Source of the DNA: an uncultured Bacteroides sp.
GTDB taxonomy: Bacteria > Bacteroidota > Bacteroidia > Chitinophagales > Chitinophagaceae
Direction: 5' to 3'
NCBI GenBank assembly: GCA_902168085.1
Contig: CABHOP010000022.1
Span: 62,001 to 126,000, forward strand
Length of the DNA: 64,000 nt
Shown here: piece by piece, positions 46,647-55,082 of the stretch
Layout of the letters: the number at the start of each line of letters is the position of its first letter
Numbering within the stretch: position 1 is the first letter of the stretch
The notes under the pieces: model-generated
Database searches by the model: none
Told to the model about the DNA's origin: nothing
The model's input: the letters and a program-made list of their open reading frames with translations, nothing else
Translations under genes and position numbers: made by a program

Positions 46647-48923
46647 ATGTCAATTATGAGAACCATTTTTTCAAAATTGTTCCCCATCATTAGTCTTTGT
46701 TTATCGTGGAAGGCTATGGGCCAGGTAGATTCCAACTTAAACGAAATGACGTTGGAGGAGTTGTTAAAAGTAAAAGTAACAACAGCAACCAAAACGCTTC
46801 AAGAGCAGGATATTGCACCAGCAAAAGTGGTACTTATATCTAAAGAACAAATTAAGGCCCGAAACTATCAGTCGCTACTGGATCTGCTTTATGACTTACC
46901 CGGCTTTAAAATAGATGATAAGATTTATTCGGGGTCCCGCAATAGCCTAACTATAAGAGGGATACAAGGGCAGCAGAATTTCTTCATCTTACTTGATGGA
47001 GTAAAAATATCATCGCCCACAAATGAAGCGTTACCCATTATGGAAAACTATCCGCTTCAATTAGCGGAACAGGTAGAAGTAGTATATGGCCCAGCATCTG
47101 CCCTATACGGTGCGGATGCTGTTGCCGGTGTAATTAATATTATTACCAAAAAACTACCTACCGACAGGAAATTGAATCTCAACGCAGCTACATCTGTAGG
47201 ATTGTATGGCTATACTAATAGTACATTATATGCCGCGAAAAGCTGGAATGAGAACTACGGATTTGTTCTCTCTGGACAATATTATTATGATACGCAACCT
47301 GACCTGAGTTCTATCTATAAAGAAGATACACTCCTGAGTGTCACCCACTACAGTACAGGCATCTTCAACACCATTTTCGGGGAACAAAGACCATCAAAAA
47401 CTATTACTCCAAAATATGAAGCGCCCACTACTGCATTTAATATTTATGGTGCATTGCATTTAAATACAACTACAGTCAGCCTCTTTTCAAACTATACCAA
47501 AATACCTAATAGCTGGGGAAACAATACACATAATGCTGTATATAACAAAGATGTGTACATGGCTCAAAGTGTTTCAGGCGTATCGCTTTCAAACCATGAA
47601 ACTTTTAATAAACTAACTATACACTCTACATTAACAGGTACGTATTATAGTTTATCCCCCAAGTCAAACTATAAGAATTTGTATAGTGCTATGAACGCTG
47701 TTTACAAATACTCCATGTCAGTATCTGCGAAAATTGAAGAACAGCTGGAATATAATTTTTCAAAAAAAGTAAACGTAATAGGAGGCGTATCGCATGAACG
47801 TTTTAGCAGTATTCCGCAAAGTGCCGACCTCGAAAGCCCTGTAAACCCTGAAATAAATATTGAAGGTACTTATGCCGGAACATCCACTTACTATCGGCCT
47901 CAGGGTATACCCGCCCAATTTTATCATATAAACTATCATAATAGTGGTGCATATATACAAGGCCAATACACTATGACACCAAAGCTCAACTTCACCCTTG
48001 GGGCCAGGTATGATTATAACTCCAGGTATAAAGAAACTTTTAATCCACGGTTGGGTATTGTATTTAAGGCATCATCCCATACTACTATAAAAGCCCTTTA
48101 CGGATCAGCATTTATGGCGCCTCCCCCTTCTACAGCATTTGTAGTATATGGCACATTTAATACCGCGGACTCAGGCAAAACATATACCTCTTCTTTTCTG
48201 CATCTTGCCAACCCGAAGTTGGGTCCGATACGCTCTCAGAATATTGAACTCAGCGTCAACCATTACCTGACAAATAACTTTTCTATAAGCCTAGAAGGAT
48301 ATTTCACACAGCTTTCGGGGCTATTCACATTTGCAGATGACAACCAGACGACGCGTCTCTATAACAATAGTTTCCTGGGAATACCAGTTGACTACGTAGA
48401 AGTATTTGTTAACGGAGGCACGCAGCGGAACTATGGCGGCACTTTACAATTGAACTATAAAAGCTCAATAGGCAACTTCTTCTTTAACTCTTATTTGTAT
48501 GCCAACTATGTAAATGGCTACCGATATGATTTTTCCGGCCTAAACAACGAATATCATACAGAGCTGCCATTTATATCGCCGTTCAGTGTTCAGGCAGGCA
48601 TAGACGGGAAAATCGGAAAGTTTCAATTTTCGCCAAGGATTATCATTATGAGCCGGCAGAACTTACCGGGAATTAGCGATACGATAGGAACAACGATTAA
48701 ACTGCAAACAATTCCGGGCTATGCATTACTCAACCTCACATTACGATATCAAGCAGCCAAAAAGCTATCTGTGTTTTCTAATATATCGAATGTACTGAAC
48801 CAAAAGTATAGGGCGGTAAGCTATAATATGGACCTGAAAAAAGAAAATACAGATGTACTACACGGACAACCTCAAGACCCGATCAGATTTTTAGTAGGCC
48901 TGAGCTTGTCCATACAAGACTAA
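46647..48923 (+). CDS. TonB-dependent receptor in a sensory operon
   Basis: A 758-residue outer-membrane receptor with a signal peptide ending KAMGQ, then NEMTLEELLKVKVTTATK. The plug shows RNYQSLLDLLYDLPGFKIDD, NSLTIRGIQGQQNFFILLDG and VEVVYGPASALYGADAVAGV, and a 22-strand barrel ends in LSLSIQD. There is no carboxypeptidase-like domain, unlike the receptor at 1470, so the class resembles vitamin B12 or metal-chelate receptors. Genes on both sides (YfiR and a membrane kinase) are close enough for one operon, which suggests a signalling role. The ligand is unknown. Confidence 0.92.
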   Translation: MSIMRTIFSKLFPIISLCLSWKAMGQVDSNLNEMTLEELLKVKVTTATKTLQEQDIAPAKVVLISKEQIKARNYQSLLDLLYDLPGFKIDDKIYSGSRNSLTIRGIQGQQNFFILLDGVKISSPTNEALPIMENYPLQLAEQVEVVYGPASALYGADAVAGVINIITKKLPTDRKLNLNAATSVGLYGYTNSTLYAAKSWNENYGFVLSGQYYYDTQPDLSSIYKEDTLLSVTHYSTGIFNTIFGEQRPSKTITPKYEAPTTAFNIYGALHLNTTTVSLFSNYTKIPNSWGNNTHNAVYNKDVYMAQSVSGVSLSNHETFNKLTIHSTLTGTYYSLSPKSNYKNLYSAMNAVYKYSMSVSAKIEEQLEYNFSKKVNVIGGVSHERFSSIPQSADLESPVNPEINIEGTYAGTSTYYRPQGIPAQFYHINYHNSGAYIQGQYTMTPKLNFTLGARYDYNSRYKETFNPRLGIVFKASSHTTIKALYGSAFMAPPPSTAFVVYGTFNTADSGKTYTSSFLHLANPKLGPIRSQNIELSVNHYLTNNFSISLEGYFTQLSGLFTFADDNQTTRLYNNSFLGIPVDYVEVFVNGGTQRNYGGTLQLNYKSSIGNFFFNSYLYANYVNGYRYDFSGLNNEYHTELPFISPFSVQAGIDGKIGKFQFSPRIIIMSRQNLPGISDTIGTTIKLQTIPGYALLNLTLRYQAAKKLSVFSNISNVLNQKYRAVSYNMDLKKENTDVLHGQPQDPIRFLVGLSLSIQD

Positions 48924-48930
48924 ACTAATT

Positions 48931-50562
48931 ATGAAGGCAAGTTTAAAAAAACGTGTTTGGTTAAGCTTTCTTACGCTAGTATTGCTTTTTATCGTAAATG
49001 GCCTTATCACCATCAGCGCAGTTCATAATATTCAAAAACTATCGCATCGTATTTCTACCAGTGTCGACCCGGCAGAAACACTTTTGCATTCTTTCAAATC
49101 ATTGCTGATAGAATCTAAAATGTATGCAACCAACTGGGTCTTCCTACGCTCGAACGATGAGGACAAGAAAGCATTAAAAAAAATGCATTCAGAGGATTAT
49201 CCAAAATTAAAATCTGCCCTCAACAACTTATTGCCTGAATTAAACAACGATACCATAACCAATGGCTTGAAGAATATTTTTTCAGAATTCGAATCGCTCA
49301 TAAAGGTTGAAGAAGATATCATGCAGCAGCTCGATGAGTTTTCGGATTATGATGACCCGGTAAAAAAAATAATGGCCGAGCAAACTATCGAATATGAAAT
49401 CATTCCGCGAACTGCTAAAATACTGAAGGAACTGGAAACTGTTTCACTTATTGCACACAATATTGAAGTAGCCAGCGATTCGAGAAGAGAAAAATCATCT
49501 GACAATCTTACTTTTTTTATTATTGCATTGTCCATTTCTGTAATCATCATAGGCATCGTGTTATCTGCATTGTTCAGCAGGTCGATAACAAACCCAATTA
49601 ACCAAATTGAAGCTATTATATGGGATTTAGGAAAGGGGCTGGCAAACAAAGTTACTTATAAGGGTGCGGATGAGGAGATTGACCAAATGATACAATCGGT
49701 AAACAATCTATCGGATAAAATACAGGAAACTGCTGCTTTTGCAGTAGCTATAGGGAACAGAAACTATACAGTCCCGTATTTACCATTGAGCGATGGAGAC
49801 AAATTAGGCAAAGCACTACTGACGATGCGCGATAACATTCGCACAAGTGAAGAAGAATTACTTAAAACTACTTCCAGCCTGATACAACGCAACAAGGCAC
49901 TTGAGCAATACACGTTTATCGTTTCTCATAACTTACGGGCACCAGTGGCAACAATAATTGGCCTGGCAGAACTGTTGCCTGCAGACCAGGTAGAGGATAA
50001 AGACGCATCAGTGATATTACAGGGCGTAAAAGAAGCCGCCCAAAAACTGGATAGGGTTATTCATGACCTCAATCGCATACTGGAAGTGAGACAACAGGTT
50101 TATGAAGGTTCAGAAAAGGTTTCCCTTTCCAGGATAGCAGAAGATACGAAACAGTTATTTCAAAATATCATACAACAGGAAGGCATCATTTTAGAATGGG
50201 ATTTTTCGCAAATAGATACAATCAACAGCGTTAAAAGTTATATAGAAAGTATTTTTTACAACATCATATCCAACAGTATAAAATACAGGCGTGCCGATGT
50301 GGTTTTAAAAATCGACATACAGAGCCAACTGAAAAAGGATAAAATAATATTATCATTCACAGATAATGGCAAAGGAATCGACACTGAAAAGAATAGCGAA
50401 AAACTCTTTCGCCTCTATGAACGGTTTGATACTTCTATTGAAGGAAAAGGCATGGGTATGTATATGATGAAGGCACAAGTAGATAGCCTGAATGGAAATA
50501 TAGCTGTACAAAGTGCTTTAGATAAGGGAACTCAAATAACAATAGAGCTACCGCTCACTTAG
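48931..50562 (+). CDS. Membrane-bound sensor histidine kinase with HAMP
   Basis: A 543-residue kinase. A transmembrane helix at about 10-30 and another at about 192-214 flank a four-helix-bundle-like periplasmic domain of roughly 160 residues. HAMP follows, then HisKA with His333 (FIVSHNLRAPVATIIGL) and a HATPase (NIISNSIKYRR, DNGKGIDTEK, GKGMGMYMMKAQVDSLNG). It lies eight bases after the receptor gene. I infer that it reads a periplasmic state set by the YfiR-like protein or the receptor. Its partner regulator is not adjacent on this strand; the receiver-Crp fusions are candidates. Confidence 0.92.
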   Translation: MKASLKKRVWLSFLTLVLLFIVNGLITISAVHNIQKLSHRISTSVDPAETLLHSFKSLLIESKMYATNWVFLRSNDEDKKALKKMHSEDYPKLKSALNNLLPELNNDTITNGLKNIFSEFESLIKVEEDIMQQLDEFSDYDDPVKKIMAEQTIEYEIIPRTAKILKELETVSLIAHNIEVASDSRREKSSDNLTFFIIALSISVIIIGIVLSALFSRSITNPINQIEAIIWDLGKGLANKVTYKGADEEIDQMIQSVNNLSDKIQETAAFAVAIGNRNYTVPYLPLSDGDKLGKALLTMRDNIRTSEEELLKTTSSLIQRNKALEQYTFIVSHNLRAPVATIIGLAELLPADQVEDKDASVILQGVKEAAQKLDRVIHDLNRILEVRQQVYEGSEKVSLSRIAEDTKQLFQNIIQQEGIILEWDFSQIDTINSVKSYIESIFYNIISNSIKYRRADVVLKIDIQSQLKKDKIILSFTDNGKGIDTEKNSEKLFRLYERFDTSIEGKGMGMYMMKAQVDSLNGNIAVQSALDKGTQITIELPLT

Positions 50563-50569
50563 ATTTCCA

Positions 50570-50845
50570 TTAAACAACTTTACTCAATACTTTTCCTAAC
50601 GCTTTGCTGGTATTTGTAGGCTGTTGTAATGAAACATCTATCCAATCTGTATCCTGAAACTTTACAATTATCTCCTCTCCGAATTGTGTGATGCATCTGT
50701 AGATGTTGCCATTGGTCGTTTTTAAAATATAAACATCAAAAAAGGTTTTAAATCCGCACAGGATATACATAAGCCTTTCATGAACAATAAACGGCATAGC
50801 AGCGGTACTAGGTAATAATGTTTTGGTCTGTGTCACCCTTTGCAT
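50570..50845 (-). CDS. Small hypothetical protein
   Basis: A 91-residue protein I do not recognise. It begins MQRVTQTKTLLPSTAAMPFI, has a central strand region (TFFDVYILKTTNGNIYRCIT) and QDTDWIDVSLQQ, and ends in a short amphipathic helix. It is convergent with the kinase at 48931, eight bases separating the stops, and lies upstream of nothing on its own strand. No signal peptide was seen. Codon pattern is consistent with a real gene. Confidence 0.6.
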   Translation of the reverse strand: MQRVTQTKTLLPSTAAMPFIVHERLMYILCGFKTFFDVYILKTTNGNIYRCITQFGEEIIVKFQDTDWIDVSLQQPTNTSKALGKVLSKVV

Positions 50846-50976
50846 ATTGCAATGTTTTGGATAGTGATATATTGCAAAGATGTAGTAACCACGGGCACAT
50901 TACAATGACAGTCATCAACCCGCAGAAGATTGCGGTCAATCATTTACTATTCAAAATCAGGAAGTAGTTGAAATGA

Positions 50977-52035
50977 TCAATTCAGCATATTAACCAGTTT
51001 GGGTTCATTAAGTATGATAATATTGCCTTGTTGAATATCAATAATTTTTTCATCCCGGAAATCACCTAAGGTCCTGATAAACGATTCTTTCGCAGTACCT
51101 GCAATACTTGCCAGGCTATCTCGGTCTACATCTATCACCACCTGCTTATCGTCCGATGTTTTATATTTCTTATATATCATAAGCAGCGTATTAGCTACTT
51201 TTTTCCGCAATGAGCTATAAGCCAGCTGTAGTAGCTGTTGCTTCTTCTCTTCAATATTACCTGCCAGAAGCTGTAAAAACTTCATCAGAACTTCTTTATC
51301 ATTATTGAGCAAAACATCGAATTCCTTTTTAGGGATAACAACAATTTCCGAATCTTCAATAGTTTCTGCAGATTCCTGATATTTATTCCCTTCAATTAAA
51401 GCAGCATAGCCAAAAAACTCTCCCTTACCATATAAACTGGTGGTAAATTGCTTGCCTTCTTCATTGACCTTATATTCCTTGATGGTTCCGTTCTGTATAT
51501 AAAAAAGGTGCGCAGGGTGGCTTTTGGCAGAATAGATAGTGACCCCCTTATTGTACATATTCGGCTCATAGTCCGCAATAAGTTTATCCAATGCCTCTTT
51601 CCCCTGAATTTTATTTACCAGAGTTTTAAGTCCTTGTATGCCTCCGGAAAATTTTGATTCCAGAATAGCTGCCTTTTTCAGCCTTTGTTCAACAGCAGTA
51701 AGCAGTTCCGTATCGTTGAAGGGTTTTGTAATGTAATCGTCGGCACCGTATTCCATACCTTTTCTTATCTCATCGCGTTCCGTTTTTGCACTTAAGAATA
51801 TAAATGGAATATGCTGGGTTTGGGGGTTTTTCTGCAGCACATTAATGACACCATAACCATCCATTACAGGCATCAGTATATCACATATGATAATGTCCGG
51901 TTTATGTTCGATAGCAATAGCAACACCTTCTCTACCATTTTCGGCTGTCAATACTTTATAGTTGGCAAACTCTAATGTTTCGGCGGTATTTTTTCTCAGG
52001 TCAGCGTTGTCTTCAATTAGTAATATTGTTTTCAT
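50977..52035 (-). CDS. Response-regulator receiver fused to a Crp/Fnr-type regulator (second copy)
   Basis: A 352-residue paralogue of the fusion at 33494. The receiver has Asp52 (IIICDILMP) and YITKPF; the nucleotide-binding-like domain carries YSAKSHPAHLFYIQNGTIK; the winged helix has ASIAGTAKESFIRTLGDF, again with the FNR-type E-x-x-x-R spacing. Its ATG overlaps the stop of the receiver-kinase gene (ATGA), so the two are co-translated and probably form a cognate phosphorelay. The FNR-type boxes at 42338, 54449 and 54723-54757 are plausible targets of this pair of regulators. Confidence 0.92.
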   Translation of the reverse strand: MKTILLIEDNADLRKNTAETLEFANYKVLTAENGREGVAIAIEHKPDIIICDILMPVMDGYGVINVLQKNPQTQHIPFIFLSAKTERDEIRKGMEYGADDYITKPFNDTELLTAVEQRLKKAAILESKFSGGIQGLKTLVNKIQGKEALDKLIADYEPNMYNKGVTIYSAKSHPAHLFYIQNGTIKEYKVNEEGKQFTTSLYGKGEFFGYAALIEGNKYQESAETIEDSEIVVIPKKEFDVLLNNDKEVLMKFLQLLAGNIEEKKQQLLQLAYSSLRKKVANTLLMIYKKYKTSDDKQVVIDVDRDSLASIAGTAKESFIRTLGDFRDEKIIDIQQGNIIILNEPKLVNMLN

Positions 52036-53186
52036 GTCAAATTCTGTTTGGGCAATGAAATATGAAATTCTGTCCCTACATTAAGTTGGCTTTTATACTG
52101 TATTTTCCCGTTCATAAGTTCAACATACTTTGCCACAATGTATAATCCAAGCCCTGTGCCCTGAATGCTAACTGCATTATCGCCTCTGAAAAACCGTTCA
52201 AACAAATGTTTTTGGTCTACTTCAGATATACCGATGCCATTATCTTTAACTGTTAACGTATACTCAGATGCTGTGTTGCTGGTCTTAACCTCAATAACAG
52301 AACCGGCTTTTGAAAATTTAATTGCATTAGAAAGTAGGTTGACCAGTATATTTCTGTACAAAGAAACAGACGTAACTACAGATGGGCTACCTTGGTGTGA
52401 ATACCGGATAACATGGTCGGCGGCGATAGTGGAATTCATGTCGGTGATGATAGTTTCTGTCAGTTTCAGAATATCTACATCTGAATACTGTACATGCGTT
52501 TGACCATCTTCCAGTTTGCTAACAGAAAGAAAATCGTTTAAAATTTCTGTAAGTGCCGAAACGGAAGACCTGATACGACTAATATGTTCGTCTCTCTTTT
52601 CCTGCTCTTCTGTTTTAGTATATTTAGAAAGCAGGTTGATAGACGACAGAATAATACTAAGCGGTGTACGAAATTCATGAGATGCAAAAGACACAAACCG
52701 GGACTTTATTTCTCCAAGCTCCATTTCCTTTTTAAGCGCCTCGTTGAGCAATAATGTACGCTCGTAAACCTTGTGTTCTAATTCAGCATGCAGGCCAAGG
52801 ATAACTTCTTTTGAAATAGGCTTAACGATGTAGTCAACAACATACTGGCTAGAAAAAGCCCGCTCCTTATCCTTGATATTGGGGGATGATGAAACTATTA
52901 ATATCCGGTACTTATCTCTTATTTCATTCTCCAGTTGATTAAAATGCTCCAGGAACTCCCAACCATTCATATCGGGCATGTTAATGTCCAAAAAAATGAG
53001 CTGAAGGCCATCGTCAGTACTTTTGTTTTCCTGAATATGTTTAAGAACTGTTATAGCGGAGTCCACCAGGATGACCTCCTGGGCAAAGTCATATTTCTTG
53101 ATAAACTTTTCTGCGATAATGCGGTCTACATCCGTATCATCTATTACAATTACCCGCTTGTATTTATAGCTCTTATTCTGATCCAA
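52032..53186 (-). CDS. Hybrid: N-terminal receiver plus histidine kinase
   Basis: A 384-residue soluble protein with a receiver at about 10-135 (IDDTDVD acidic pair, Asp67 in FLDINMPDMNG, and YIVKPIS). HisKA follows with His170 (SFASHEFRTPL), then HATPase boxes NLLSNAIKFSK, DNGIGIS and GTGLGLYIVAKYVELMNG. The start is a TTG at 53186: an in-frame stop lies two codons upstream and no ATG comes before the first receiver strand. It precedes and overlaps the receiver-Crp gene. A receiver at the N-terminus suggests that it is an intermediate in a relay fed by another kinase. Confidence 0.9.
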   Translation of the reverse strand: MDQNKSYKYKRVIVIDDTDVDRIIAEKFIKKYDFAQEVILVDSAITVLKHIQENKSTDDGLQLIFLDINMPDMNGWEFLEHFNQLENEIRDKYRILIVSSSPNIKDKERAFSSQYVVDYIVKPISKEVILGLHAELEHKVYERTLLLNEALKKEMELGEIKSRFVSFASHEFRTPLSIILSSINLLSKYTKTEEQEKRDEHISRIRSSVSALTEILNDFLSVSKLEDGQTHVQYSDVDILKLTETIITDMNSTIAADHVIRYSHQGSPSVVTSVSLYRNILVNLLSNAIKFSKAGSVIEVKTSNTASEYTLTVKDNGIGISEVDQKHLFERFFRGDNAVSIQGTGLGLYIVAKYVELMNGKIQYKSQLNVGTEFHISLPKQNLT

Positions 53187-53284
53187 TTCTTATGTTTATT
53201 CAAGTGACCTTCTAAAATTACATATAAATATAATTTTTTCGAGTTGCAGGAATTTCCTCTTTACACGCAATGTATGCTGCATTG

Positions 53285-54397
53285 TTATGCAGCGTTGGGT
53301 ATTTCTACTTCAAATACAGTTCCCTCCCCTAGCTCAGACTGCACTTGTATCGTTCCTTTCAATTTTTCTACCGTATCTTTTACCATATACAAACCAAGAC
53401 CTGAGCCTGATACATCGGCTGATATGCGAAAGAACATGTCGAATATCTTTTGCAAATTTTCCTTTCCAATCCCTATACCATTGTCCCTTACTATAATCTT
53501 GGCATAGCCGGGCGATAAAGCAATATGTACCTCTACCACAGGCGCAGATGATTGAGGATTATAATACCGGCACGCGTTGGAGATAAGATTATTCAATATA
53601 GTGACTATCCCGTTTGAGTTGGAATAAAAAGGGGCATCGCCTACTATTTCAGTTTTAATAGCAACATTTGAAACATGTCCATTCATGAATCTTAAATTGC
53701 TGACCACGTCATCCAGCAATTCTTTAAACTCTATTTGTTCAATCTTATCTCCAGCTTTTACATTCTTTGAATAACTAAGGATATCCTGAATAAATCTGTC
53801 AAGTTTATTTACACTTGTTTTTATCAGGGAAAAACTATTTAGCACCTCGGTGTCAGACACTTCCAGTTCTGAATAATTGATGATTCCCAGTATGGATGCC
53901 AATGGTGCCCTCAGATCGTGAGCTACACCATATACAAACTTATCAAGCTGCTCATTGGCTTTTCTCAATTCTTCATTATGCTTTTTCAGATTTTCTTCTT
54001 TATCAATATACTTTGTGATATCGTGCCATGTCACAATTACGCCTTCTACTGCAGGGTCGTTCAACGCGTTTTTAAACGCGCATTCGCACCACATGTATTG
54101 ACCATTCCCTTTTCTGATTCTGCATACCGCTTTTTGTGGCATTTCCCCAGTGTAGCTAGTATTCTGAATACGCTCTAAAAATGGTTTGATATCGTCGGGG
54201 TGCACGATATTTTTTATATGTATACCGGTTATTTCTTCTTGTAAATAATCCAAAGCTTGCATTACAGAATTATTTGCAAATAGTATAGTCATATCTTCAT
54301 CTACAATAACAGCCATACCAGGTAAACAATTCAATAGCCAATGGTTTTCATATTTTGCAGCTGCATCTCTCATATTATCCGGCAAGTTTAAAAGCAT
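53285..54397 (-). CDS. PAS-domain sensor histidine kinase under FNR-type control
   Basis: A 370-residue soluble kinase with one PAS domain (about 20-135, LPGMAVIVDEDMTILFANNS) and a PAC segment VEGVIVTWHDITKYID. HisKA carries His160 (VYGVAHDLRAPLASILGI), followed by HATPase boxes NNLISNACRYY, DNGIGIGKEN and GSGLGLYMVKDTVEKLKG. It is 98 bases upstream of the receiver-kinase gene on the same strand. Its promoter holds a FNR-type box at -41.5 and a weaker one 21 bases further out, so the kinase is predicted to be made when the regulator is active, which would close a feedback loop. Confidence 0.92.
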   Translation of the reverse strand: MLLNLPDNMRDAAAKYENHWLLNCLPGMAVIVDEDMTILFANNSVMQALDYLQEEITGIHIKNIVHPDDIKPFLERIQNTSYTGEMPQKAVCRIRKGNGQYMWCECAFKNALNDPAVEGVIVTWHDITKYIDKEENLKKHNEELRKANEQLDKFVYGVAHDLRAPLASILGIINYSELEVSDTEVLNSFSLIKTSVNKLDRFIQDILSYSKNVKAGDKIEQIEFKELLDDVVSNLRFMNGHVSNVAIKTEIVGDAPFYSNSNGIVTILNNLISNACRYYNPQSSAPVVEVHIALSPGYAKIIVRDNGIGIGKENLQKIFDMFFRISADVSGSGLGLYMVKDTVEKLKGTIQVQSELGEGTVFEVEIPNAA

Positions 54398-54413
54398 ACA
54401 TGAAAAAACTTAA

Positions 54414-54483
54414 TGATACAAAGTAAAGCTGAAACAATGAAAAAGGAATTGATTTAGGTCAATCCCCGACTTATTACGATCAA
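54414..54483 (-). promoter_or_regulatory. Tandem FNR-type boxes and promoter of the PAS kinase
   Basis: On the minus strand TTGACCTAAATCAA (54462-54449, 9 of 10 consensus positions) has its centre 36.5 bases from the G of TTACTTTG (54426-54419). A weaker box (54483-54470, 8 of 10) is centred exactly 21 bases further upstream. The predicted start is A54414, 17 bases before the kinase ATG. Confidence 0.7.
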
Positions 54484-54604
54484 TCGCCCCACCTCAATTC
54501 TTCCAATATTCAATACGGTTTTCTATGAGTTTATTGCTATGGTGCGTGTTTGAATTCTTTAACCTTAGGCAAGCCGCCATGCGTGTTCCATAATGTAGCT
54601 TAAT

Positions 54605-54688
54605 AAAAAAGCCGGCTTGAGAACAAGCCAGCCCCTATAAACCCTATCACCATGAAAACTTCTTTATTAGAATTTCTTTTGATTTTCT
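54605..54688 (-). ncRNA. Candidate FNR-controlled small RNA, about 84 nt
   Basis: A short transcript is predicted from A54688 to a U6 tract at 54610-54605. It ends in a canonical terminator: GCTGGCTTG/CAAGCCGGC (one mismatch, 54632-54611) with a four-base loop, then TTTTTT. The unpaired 5' part is A-rich, then contains GTTTTCATGGTGATAGGG. Its promoter has two FNR-type boxes with the same geometry as hsp20. A 17-codon ORF (MVIGFIGAGLF...) runs through the terminator, so a leader peptide is possible but less likely. No RNA family was recognised. Confidence 0.6.
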
Positions 54689-54692
54689 ACTG

Positions 54693-54757
54693 CAAAGGTT
54701 AGGCAAGATTTACTTAAATACATTGATTAAAATCATTACAAGATTGATGGTTATCAA
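54693..54757 (-). promoter_or_regulatory. Tandem FNR-type boxes and promoter of the candidate small RNA
   Basis: TTGATAACCATCAA (54757-54744) is a perfect 10-of-10 match to TTGAT-N4-ATCAA. ATGATTTTAATCAA (54736-54723) matches 9 of 10. Their centres are 21 bases apart. The proximal centre lies 36.5 bases from the G of the TTTG in TAACCTTTG (54701-54693). The perfect box could also act on rightward transcription. Confidence 0.75.
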
Positions 54758-55012
54758 TATTCGCTTTATCAACCGATAAAAAGACACATAAAAACCTCAT
54801 AATAAGCGCGTTATAAGAAATTTAAAATAGTCTGCTAATCTTTGCTGCTATTTGCTTTTAATTTATAACGATATCTTTTGCTACAGTTTTTCTTCTTTCA
54901 TTAAATAAGCATTTATGTCTGTTATTGCTTTCTATAATAAGCTTACAATACTGCACTATTGCCTATCCTAATATCAACTGTACTATTATAAGATGGGTAT
55001 GATTTGAAACAG

Positions 55013-55026
55013 ATGATTAACATCAT
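55013..55026 (+). promoter_or_regulatory. Possible FNR-type half-matching box before the 55083 gene
   Basis: ATGATTAACATCAT matches the FNR consensus at 8 of 10 positions and is centred 63 bases before the GTG start. No TTTG element lies at 36.5 bases; a nearby CATTTTTG is at 33.5. The weaker match and different spacing keep this tentative. From 54758 to 55082 nothing else was recognised. Confidence 0.35.
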
Positions 55027-55082
55027 ATAAAACCTTAATAAAGGTCATTTTTGTCCTTTATTTGCCATTTTAGCTTTGTTAT

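Noticed and set aside
54652-54702. 16-codon plus-strand ORF (MKTSLLEFLLIFYCKG)
   Set aside because: It lies antisense to the candidate small RNA and has no promoter at the expected spacing on the plus strand, so the minus-strand unit is the better explanation.
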